A DNA stretch of 64,000 nucleotides, from assembly GCF_020906515.1 (NCBI RefSeq), contig NC_085854.1, positions 1,054,001 through 1,118,000 on the forward strand, written 5' to 3'. This stretch comes from Vanrija pseudolonga (Eukaryota > Basidiomycota > Tremellomycetes > Trichosporonales > Trichosporonaceae). Position 1 is the first letter of the stretch. Each line of letters opens with the position of its first letter. A model generated the notes under the pieces. It was not told where the DNA came from. It did no database searches and worked only from the letters and a program-made list of their open reading frames with translations. Shown piece by piece: positions 33,428-42,134 of the stretch. The translations under genes were made by a program, and so were the position numbers.

Positions 33428-34360
33428 CTATCGCCCAAGGACGCACGACTCGATCCAGTACTGGTGCACGCGTGCGTCTCCGCTCAACTCGGGGTGGAAC
33501 GAAGTGACGAGCTTGCGGCCCTGGCGGAGCATGACGTACGGCGTCGCCTCGACGTCGGGCGCGCCGAGCGCGCTGTCGGCCGGAGGCGGGGCGGGCACGC
33601 GCTCAGCAGGCAGCGAGGCAATCACCTCGGTGGTGTAGTTTGGCGACGCGACGAGCGAGTGGACCGCCGGCGCGCGGATGAAGATTGCGTTGAAGGGCCG
33701 TTCGGGGTTGGCGAGGGCTGGGATGGAGATTTCCTGCTCGAAGGATTCGAGCTGGCCTGGGGGCGTCGTCAGTGGGCTGCTTTCCACTCTTCTTCACCGC
33801 TACCCCCTCGTCTTCACCCCCCCCCCTCCCCCCCACGCCGCACTCACCACCGTACAAGTTGCGCCAAACGCGCAGCCCCTGCATGCCGCCCCACGCCGCG
33901 CCGTCGCCCTTGCGCTTGCCGCCCCCGACGCCGTCCGCGTCCGCCATGAGGATCATGCCCGCGCACGTGCCGTACACTGGCCTCTCGGGGTCGGCGACGA
34001 ACGCCTGCAGGAGGGGGAGGAGGCCGGCCGTGCGCGCGGCCACGCGCGTGATGGCCGTTGACTCGCCGCCTGGGATGACGAGGGCGTGGCAGGTCTGCGC
34101 GGGTGAGCTTACATCGCATTAGATAACGAGCACGACACCCACGGCCAGCTCCTCGGGCGTGCGCACGGCAATGGCCTTGACGGTGTGTCCCTTGACCCGG
34201 ACGCTGGGGTCAGTAACTGATGGTGCTGGTCGCCCGCCTACCTCTCGAGATAGTGGATGTGCTCCGCGAAGGCGCCCTGCAGAGCCAGCACGCCAACAAC
34301 GAGCGTCTCGGGCAGGGAAGCGATGGGCGTGTCGGCCGCCAGTGGGGTGTCGAGGGCCAT
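33428..34360 (-). CDS. SNO1: Pyridoxal 5'-phosphate synthase glutaminase subunit (PdxT/Sno)
   Basis: It hydrolyses glutamine and channels ammonia to the Snz/PdxS synthase for vitamin B6 synthesis. Four exons (34360-34242, 34203-34143, 34094-33848, 33756-33428) give 251 residues, somewhat longer than bacterial PdxT (about 190). Motifs in order: VVGVLALQGAFAEH at the N-terminus, then CHALVIPGGEST for the oxyanion region. VYGTCAGMILMA holds the nucleophile Cys. Near the C-terminus, LVTSFHPELSGDARVHQYW gives the catalytic His and Glu of the class-I amidotransferase triad. A Gly/Lys-rich insertion (DGVGGGKRKGDGA) follows the nucleophile segment. The partner SNZ gene is not in this window. SNO/SNZ pairs are often divergent neighbours in yeasts, but not here. 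Confidence 0.93.
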
Positions 34361-37300
34361 GGTGTGTGTGTGGTGCGAGTAGTGGAGAGGAGTGAATGCA
34401 CAACAGAGATGTAGCAGTAGCCCTTGCACTCGCAGACGTCGGTCGACTCGCGATTAGATTGTGTTGGAAATTCCAGTATTCGTCTGCAGTCAGCAGTGAG
34501 CGCACGTAGCCGACGCCACTCTGCCAAGCATCGCAGTGGGACGAGTGGACACGGCCCAGGCTGGCAGCTGGCAGTCTAAGCGCGCTCGTAAACGACACGG
34601 AAATGTGCTCCACAGCAACGTAGCCGCGTAGCCGCAAAGCAACAATGTTAAGCGGGGGTATTTTCTCGCGTGTGACGCACGCGAAAGACATGCGACGTCA
34701 CGTGATCCCACCCCGCCCACCTCGATCAGATCGATCAGACCGACACCTCCATGCGTCCACCTCGTCGTCTCCATTCCTCGCGCCTGCCCAGCCAGTCCAG
34801 CCCCGCGCACCATGTTGGTCTGCAGGGCTCGGTGTCGGGTCGGGTGTCGCTATCGTCGAGGTGGCGGTCTGGAATGTGTCGGTGGGCGGCCGCGCGACTC
34901 GATTGGGGTGGTGGTGGTGGCAGCTGCTTTCGGTGGTGGTGGGCACTGCGACGCTGCTTCCTTCGCTACTTCCGCCCTGCCTGATCCGACTGCGTGGGAC
35001 TGACACGCCGGACCCGCGGCCCGCGGAACATTGTAGACCCACAGAGTTGGAGCCGGCTCGCAGGCAGGTAGGTCAGACAGCCCCCCCCCCCCCCCGAGAC
35101 AAGGCACACGGCGATCTGGCATGTCTATGTATGGCAACTGGTGTGTGGGAGCCGCGAGTATGCGATTCATCTCCGCGGGGATGCAGGTGCTAGTGCTGAT
35201 AGATGCCGAGTAGAGCATGTGTTGCAGCTGCTGCTCCTCCAGTTGCAGCTCTCGCTTCGCCTCCGACACACAACTTGCCACACTAGCCGTGCCTTTCCCC
35301 CACCCATGCCGAGTAGGCATGGAACATGGAGTGCGGGGATGCCGAGAAGGACGCTTCGATGAATCACGGAGGTGCGTCACTGTGCCCAAAGTGAACAGTC
35401 TGGCTGGGCCTCGCCTCGCCTCCGTTGTCGATCAATGTAGCAGACACACAGACCGCACAGACGGTTTCATCGCCTTGCTCGGACATGGTCATGGCCGGTG
35501 CCTCCTCTACGTGTAATGCCTTTGCAGCGCAGCAACTGTGTCCAAATATATCACGCATGCTATCTGAATAGGCGGTGGCTACGGTGCTGCGGTGGCCCGG
35601 TGTGATCCCGGTCAAGTGGTCTGAATAGGCGGTGGATTAGATCCTGGCAAGAGGCCGGCCACTTGCCGAGATGCTGGTATCGTAGTGGGGCATGATGGAT
35701 GCATTGGTTGGTTGCTCGCTGCTTGCCACGAACATGCTTCACAGCCAGACAAGCACTTCCCAGCCCTGGCCGTGCCCGCTACCGCTGCAGTAGCCTCAGC
35801 CTCAGACACCGCGGCAGCACTGCCTCGTACCGTACCTGCCAGCTGGAACCAGTAGGTACACAGTCATAGAGTACCCGTCCAGCCATCTCGAGCAAAAGGT
35901 CATGTTGGCCGCACCACGACTCATGACTGCCCTGGCCGCAGCCCTGAGTCTCTGATGTTGGCCCATCCCATGGATACCCGCCCCCGGTGGCTGTAGGACA
36001 TGCTCGTAGGGGGCTAGTCGTCGTCATGGGAGCAGCGGCGGCGCTGGCTGGCTGTTGCGCGGGTTTCTTTCTTGCTTGTCCGGCAGCCAGTCTGTTCGGC
36101 GACGCATTGATCTGCTGCTGCGTCTGCTGGTGCTGCTGCTGCGTACGACGGCGCGCGCATGTAGCTGCCGGTGCCTCCGCCTCCTCCCAATGTGACTTTG
36201 GTTGCTGCGCGTCGTAGTGGAATTTGGCTCTGATTCAGGGCCTAAAGTGACACGCCAATAGTCATTTCGCGCGCGCCCTGCACGCTTATTGTTTTCTGGC
36301 CAGGCAGCCAGTGCGCGGCCAGCTTGCCAGCCCAGTTTTGTCCCCAGTTCAGGGTTTGACGCCTGTTGTCTCGCGCGCTTGGTTTTCCTCGGGCCAGTGG
36401 GCATTGTAGCGTACGCAGCCACCCCACTGCCGTGCCCAGGTCGGTCCACACACCACTGCACATTCTATGCACGCCCCCCGCCGCCGCACGCACCGACAGA
36501 CACACCCCACCCACCCACCGACACACACACACTATTCTCCTTCCTCGTTTTACTCCTTCCTTCTTTATTATCCTCCTACTCTCTCTCTACTCTCTTTTAC
36601 TCTCCCCCCCCCCACCCCCCCTCCTCCTCTCGTAAGTGTACCACCATTCCATCCATCCACTCATGACGGTGGCTGGGAGGCACGCTGCAAGCGGTGATCA
36701 AGCCTCCCCTCGCCGCCGTCGCCGTGATTGATGGCATGGATCATGTGTTTGAGACAACGAGCGCCAGTCGCTGACAATGGACCTTCCTTGCTTCCCGCTT
36801 CCCACCGCCCATCCCGACAACATGACAACCTTTGCGTCCCGCACGTTCCGCATTACCTATTCTTTCGTCGTCATCCGGTTCCTGTGCATCATTCAACCCA
36901 TCACCCCCCGTGCACGCCCCCCCATCACCCACTCTCCCCCCCACCCCGCACTGGCCTCCACGCACATGCTTTTGGTTTAAACTCTGAACGCGGCCTGATT
37001 GTACGGCCTGGCACGCTCATCCGTTGTCTTGGTACGGCACACAACACTCTCTCGCCATCACTCCCACCCGCCCCCCCGCCTACACATAATCTCTTGGCCT
37101 TCAACCTCTCTCCCCTCTCCTCCCCCTCACACACTTCTCCCTCACAACCTGGCATTGTCTTTCCAACACACACTCCATCGTCTCGTGTTTGCTCCATCCT
37201 CTCGCACACACACGCTCGCCCCCCTCCCCTCGCACCAATCACCACCCCCTAACAGACCTAGACGCTGTGCGTCAAACAGGACAAATCTATTCGCAGGTCG

Positions 37301-37398
37301 AACAAGGCGCTAGTCGCTGTCCATTCCCCCCCAACCTCCCCTCCCCATCACCACAAGTCCTTGTTACTTTCACGCATTCTACTACCACACTCACCACC
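34361..37398. other. Intergenic: SNO1 promoter and long GH16 upstream region
   Basis: This is 3.0 kb without a recognised gene. The SNO1-proximal part is its promoter. A C15 homopolymer sits at 35081-35095. From about 36440 to the GH16 start the plus strand becomes very pyrimidine/CA-rich (CCCACCCACCCACCGACACACACACAC near 36505-36532 in pieces, a long T/C run at 36535-36635, then repeated C-tracts to 37380). This looks like a long promoter/5' leader of the strongly expressed secreted enzyme. Open frames there have no protein-like composition. Confidence 0.45.
35081..35095 (+). repeat. C15 homopolymer
   Basis: Fifteen consecutive C residues in an intergenic region. The length is likely unstable and the exact count may be a sequencing artefact. 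Confidence 0.9.
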
Positions 37399-38855
37399 AT
37401 GAAGTCTGCCATCATTCTTCTCCCCCTCGTGGCTTCGCTGGCGCAGGTCGCCACAGCCTTCCCCTTCATCAAGCGTGCCGCTGCGGGGCCGGACCTCGCG
37501 CGCGCCAACAACGAGCGCTCCGGTAGCTTTGTCCACGTTCGTGGACAGGACAGCAAGCGCCTCGTGCGCCGCAAGCGTCCTCACCACGACTGGGAGACGT
37601 CGACCCCTTGCACGACTTCCACCGATGCTCCCTCGGCGACCTCGTCCGCCTCGTGGTCCTCGGATGACAACAGCAGCAGTGACTCGTCCTCGTCGTCTTC
37701 CGACTCGAACCCCAACACTGGCGGCAACCTCAACGCTTCTCCCCCTGCCTCGGGCACCCGTGTCTCGACCGGCTCGGCTCCTCAGAGTACCTCGGCCTGG
37801 CAGCACGTTGAGACCATCTCCGGCCAGAACTTCTTCGACCAGCAGTACTGGAACTTCTGGAGCTACCCTGACCCCACCCACGGCACTGTCAACTATGTTG
37901 ACGGTAACACTGCTCGCAGCCAGGGTCTCATCTCCGTCAACGGCCAGGGCCAGGCTATCATGAAGGTCGACACCACCCCGCAGGTCCAGGGTGGTCGCAA
38001 CTCGGTCCGCATCCACAGCAACCGCATCTGGACTGGCGGCATGGTCATTCTCGACGCTGCCCACATGCCTACCGGCTGTGGCACCTGGCCTGCTTGGTGG
38101 CAGAACGGCCCCAACTGGCCCGAGGGTGGAGAGATTGACATCCTCGAGGGTGTCAACGACAACACCAACAACCAGGTCTCGCTCCACACTGGCGTTGGCT
38201 GCACCATGCCCAACAACCTCGAGTCGAACCAGCTTGGCACAATGTCCACGGGTAATTTTAACCCCTACGACTGCTCGTCTGCCAACACTCAGAACCAGGG
38301 ATGCGGTGTCATTGATCGCAAGAGCGCCAACTCGTACGGTGCTGGATTCAACTCGGCTGGTGGCGGTGTTTACGCCCTGGCTTGGGCTAAGTCTGGCATC
38401 AAGGTTTGGTTCTTTACCCGCTCTGCCGTTCCTCAGGACATCACCTCGGGCAGCCCTAACCCCGACGGCTGGGGAACCCCCGTTGCCAACTTCCCCTCGG
38501 ACAACTGCAACCCGTACCAGTTCTTCTACGACCAGTTCAACATCTTTGACACGACCCTCTGCGGTGACTGGGCCGGTGAGTTTACATCAAGATGTCGACG
38601 TGGCCAAAGCTAACATTTGTTCAGGTGCCGACTCGGTCTGGTCCCAGAGCTGTGCCGCGAGCACTGGCTTCGGCTCGTGCTCCGACTACGTTCTCAACTC
38701 TGGAGCTTCGTTTGAGCAGGCGTACTGGGCCGTCAACTCGGTTACTGTGAGTTTGCTTCCCTCGGGACCTCGTTGCCTTGACGATGGCCCTGGCGTTACC
38801 CGTAGTTGCACCGCTAACACCGCCGCAGTACTACAACTCGACGACTCTTGTTTAA
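37399..38855 (+). CDS. Secreted GH16-family beta-glucanase/transglycosidase
   Basis: This is a cell-wall-acting glycoside hydrolase of family 16 (beta-1,3/1,4-glucan or related). Three exons (37399-38575, 38625-38746, 38829-38855) encode 441 residues. A signal peptide (MKSAIILLPLVASLAQVATA) precedes Kex2-type sites (FIKR and RLVRRKR). A Ser/Asp/Thr-rich spacer (about residues 70-130) suits O-mannosylation. The catalytic core has WPAWWQNGPNWPEGGEIDIL: the GEIDILEGVND stretch supplies the E-x-D-x-x-E nucleophile and acid/base. Conserved VSLHTGVGC and KVWFFTRSAVP follow. The C-terminus ends YYNSTTLV with no hydrophobic GPI signal, so the enzyme is probably released or held non-covalently. The last coding exon is 27 nt. 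Confidence 0.93.
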
Positions 38856-39331
38856 AGCCCAAGTGGCCTCCTCACACCGCTGGCCGGTGTGAAGCAAAAG
38901 TCACGTTAGAGAAACGAGTTTGATACGACCCCCCCGGACCTGACCCCATCGATGTCCCCACAACGTAGACTTTTCCTCGGCACTCGTGTACAACCACTGT
39001 TGGTATGCTCAGAATCTATAGAGGGCGCTTCCCGATTTTGGTAGCCAGAATGCAACTCTGTGTAAACAGCTGTGAGGGGCGTGGTGATCGGGACCTCGAC
39101 GCGCGCCCAGAGCCGAAGGAAGGTTTGATCAAGGGCAGATGTTCTTAAAGATCAGTCGCGTCGAAGATAGCGGATGCAAATTGCCCACGTGTTTGGTCAC
39201 GGACATGGGTCACGGACATGAAACCCAACTCCATACTACAGATGGACATTTCCATCCGTGTGGTTGTCAACGCGCAACTCGGTATCCATTCGTCTTGATC
39301 CACACCCACAGACCTTCACCAAGGATCAACA
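38856..39331. other. Intergenic: GH16 3' flank and TMA20 promoter
   Basis: This is 476 bp with no gene seen. GGTCACGGACATGGGTCACGGACATG near 39195-39220 is a two-copy 13-bp direct repeat (GGTCACGGACATG). It lies within about 140 bp of the TMA20 start and may be a regulatory site. Confidence 0.4.
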
Positions 39332-40308
39332 ATGTTCAAGAAGTGCGTCGGCGTCGAGCGTGTCGACATGAAGGCCGACATGCCGACCTTGCTCGCCATT
39401 TCGGAGCTAACAATCCCGCAGGTTCAGCCCAAAAGAGGACGTGTCCTCGTCGACCTCGCTCAAGTCGAGCGTGCAGCGCAACATCCGCAACAACCTGCTC
39501 GAGCAGCTGCCTCTGCTCACCAAGCCAGCGTACAGGGAAGGCAAGGCATTGGAGCCCGCGCCTGCTGAGCCTGCTCCCGTCGCGGCACCTGAGCCTGTCG
39601 CCGCGCCCGAGCCGGAGGAGGACGAGGGCAAGGGCAAGAAGGGAGGCAAGGGCAAGGGCGGCGGCGGTGGCAAGAAGGGCGGCAAGGGCAAGGGAGGCAA
39701 GAAGGACAAGGAGGAGGAGGCCGAGCCCGCAGCTGCCGAGGACGAGGGCGAGGCGCTGCTCATCGACGAGATCTGGCCCAAGAAGGAGGCTCTGGGTCTG
39801 ACCAAGTGGTGAGTGGGGCCGGGCGGGCCGGCGGCGGGGCCTTTTGCTTCGAGCTCACACGCGTCCCCAGCCACGACAGGATAAGCATCTACACTGTCAA
39901 CCAGGTGCCGCTCTTCTTCAACCACTTTGACGGGCCGTTTGTCCCCACGCTGCGCCTGCTGCACCGGTACCCGGACCTGCTGCCGCATGTGCGCGTGGAC
40001 CGCGGCGCGATCAAGTTCCTGCTGGCCGGCGCGAACATGATGGCGCCCGGCTTCCTCTCGGCGGGCGGATACCTGCCCGACGGGCTGGAGAAGGACGCCA
40101 TCGTCGCCATCCACGCCGAGGGCAAGGAGCACGCCACGGGTATCGGCAAGATGACCATGAGCTCGGACGAGATCCGCAAGACGGGCAAGGGTATTGCCGT
40201 CGAGGTCATCTGCTGGATTGGGTGAGTGCGGTGCAAGGTGGGGAGTGGGGGTGGTACTGACAACGGCCCAGCGACGACCTGTGGAAGGTGCACACTATCG
40301 GCCTTTAG
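39332..40308 (+). CDS. TMA20: Translation machinery-associated protein Tma20/MCTS1 with a Lys/Gly-rich insertion
   Basis: Tma20 (MCT-1) binds the 40S subunit with Tma22/DENR and promotes removal of deacylated tRNA and reinitiation. Four exons (39332-39342, 39422-39808, 39871-40221, 40272-40308) give 261 residues; the family norm is about 180. MFKKFSPKEDVSSSTSLKSS and RNIRNNLLEQLP match the MCT-1 N-terminal domain. IWPKKEALGLTKCHDRISIY joins to the PUA domain, with GPFVPTLRLLHRYPDLLPHV, DRGAIKFLLAGANMMAPG and AIHAEGKEHATGIGKMTMS. Between the N-terminal helix and the IWPKK strand sits an extra tract of about 75 residues: Pro/Ala/Glu-rich, then alternating Lys/Gly, then acidic. The start codon is in an 11-nt exon. 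Confidence 0.93.
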
Positions 40309-41031
40309 AGCGGTTGACGCGTGAGACGACACTGGACATGATGCATCACATGAGGCTTGACTGGAGGTGGGTCGCGGCGGGGCCTGGTGATGCGTGAGTG
40401 GTCAGGCGGTGTGAGCAGAGCGGAGCAGGCCCCCTGGAAGGCTTGCTGGGCATGACGATCGACCACCCGCTGGTTGCCTTCAAGGGGGAGCCCCCCGGGG
40501 GGCAGGTTGCGTCGCCCCCGTCGCGCACGCGTAGGTGACTAGGATTTCGGGGGCTGGGATCCGGGGCGGTTGACTGTCAGAAGTCTGAGACGTGGGGCGC
40601 ATTGCACTTGCAACGCGGCAGCGTGCTGTCTGCTCACGCCCCACACCGTTGCGTGCCGGGCACATACGACAAAGTGGATGCCTGTGTGGGGGCAGGGGCG
40701 GCGGTACCACTCCTCCGGCAGTCGCCCCTCGGGCGGCGAGTATGCATGTTAGGACTTGTACAATGATCAGCAGCCCCCTCGGTTTGGTGTGTTCTGCTCA
40801 AGCATACACCAAAAACGATTGTTTTTCGCCTCCAACTTGTTGAGCCAAGGGGGTTTCTCCAGTCTGTCGTCCCACAGCTCAACTGTAGCTCTTATGCTAC
40901 CCGGCATCTTGCAGGTTTCTATCATGGAGTCACCCCATGAGAGGATCCCTTTAGGCCAAGGATTATGATACCGCCCGTCACATTTTGGATCCCGGACCTT
41001 ATAGGCGGAGGCAATCCCAGTTCAGGTTTGT

Positions 41032-41046
41032 ATTACAAGTTGTAAT
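41032..41046. repeat. Perfect 7-1-7 palindrome
   Basis: ATTACAA-G-TTGTAAT is an exact inverted repeat around one base. It directly precedes the left arm of the larger hairpin. It resembles a dimeric DNA-binding-protein site but no factor is assigned. Confidence 0.7.
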
Positions 41047-41048
41047 CG

Positions 41049-41115
41049 GTAATTCAAAGTTTCAATTAACACCGGGGGGTAAAGGCTCAAGGCGTGTAAA
41101 TTGAGTTTGAATTAC
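41049..41115. repeat. Imperfect inverted repeat (about 22-24-nt arms, 21-nt loop)
   Basis: The left arm at 41049-41072 starts GTAATTCAAA and ends TCAATTAACAC. The right arm at 41094-41115 starts GTGTAAATTGA and ends TTTGAATTAC. About 20 positions pair, interrupted by a 2-nt size difference and one or two mismatches. The loop is G/A-rich. ATTACGTAAT, itself a perfect palindrome, ends the structure at 41111-41120. A/T-rich arms in an otherwise GC-rich genome stand out. Confidence 0.7.
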
Positions 41116-41486
41116 GTAATAACAGCGGCACTCTCTCACATGGAATACGGCGAAGTGCTCTTAACAGTTCAAGCAGCACGTCGTCCAGAATGGACAAAAT
41201 AAAAGGAGGGTTGGTTGCATAAAAGCTGTCTTTTTGCAGTCACACATTACATGGTGGGCAACAACGCACTGGGCTAACATGCATCACACAATGCACCACG
41301 GGGCAATCTTCACTGTAGCATACGTAAACCAACATACATTCCAGAAACACGTCCATGCACACAGACTGAGAAGCCAAAACAAATACCAAGCGGGCCCATC
41401 GGCCGAGATAACTCGTCCCGAAAGGAAGGCCCGCAGAGCTGTGCCACCCCCATCGGCAACCTCACGACGCGCCTCCTCGCTCCCGA

Positions 41487-41933
41487 TTATCGTAACGCGC
41501 CTTCTCCCCTGCTAAGGTACCCCCCTGGGCCGTCGTAGACACCGGTGCAAGAGGGTCCAGGCGAGCAGGTCTGGCCCTCGCCAAGAGTGGCAGTGCCGTT
41601 GACGAGAAGCAGTGCGCGATCCAGGACGAGGGTGGTGGCACTCAAAGCTTCTTCTGGGGCGAATGCACTGCTGTGCGCGAGGTAGGAATCGGCTTTGATC
41701 ACCACATGGTGGTGGTGCTCGGTATCTTCGCTATCCGCAGCATGCCACATGCTGCCGATTGCCAGTTGCGGCACCACGGCCCTCCCTCCGACTTGCTCTC
41801 CACAACGAGCTTCAAGTCGCCTCCCCTCCCAGTCACAGTACTCTGTATGCATTCCATTGGCAACAGCATACGCAGTATAGTCGTAATACTTGGTATCCGT
41901 CCGTTCTACGTAAATGGTCATTAGACGACACAT
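41487..41933 (-). CDS. Uncertain small ORF, 148 residues
   Basis: I do not recognise this product. The frame starts MCRLMTIYVERTDTKYYDYT and has fairly balanced amino-acid use, including aromatic residues, an HHHH run and several Cys, unlike the Arg/Pro/Ala-rich shadow frames nearby. It has no signal peptide or domain motif that I can name. It lies 200 bp downstream of the GT2 gene on the same strand. It may be chance. Transcript evidence would decide. Confidence 0.25.
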   Translation of the reverse strand: MCRLMTIYVERTDTKYYDYTAYAVANGMHTEYCDWEGRRLEARCGEQVGGRAVVPQLAIGSMWHAADSEDTEHHHHVVIKADSYLAHSSAFAPEEALSATTLVLDRALLLVNGTATLGEGQTCSPGPSCTGVYDGPGGYLSRGEGALR

Positions 41934-42134
41934 TGCACATGTGACGTTGTGAAGTATTAAAGACTGCTAGGGAAGTCTGTGATAATGTAACCTGTATACC
42001 TTTAACCCCAAGACGCTGGATCTGGCGGTCCACGCAGACAGACCAGCTTGATATTGTTGACGAGTAACCCCTCCCCTCTAGGTGGGGATTCTATGCTCAT
42101 ATTTTGACCGTGTATGTAAGAGCGTTGCCGTTGT

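Larger units (their letters stand above)
40309..42134. other. Intergenic region between convergent TMA20 and GT2 genes
   Basis: This 1.8-kb stretch lies between two convergent genes. The section about 40960-41400 is clearly A/T-richer than its surroundings and carries a hairpin. One uncertain minus-strand frame lies at 41487-41933. Nothing else is recognised. Confidence 0.4.
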
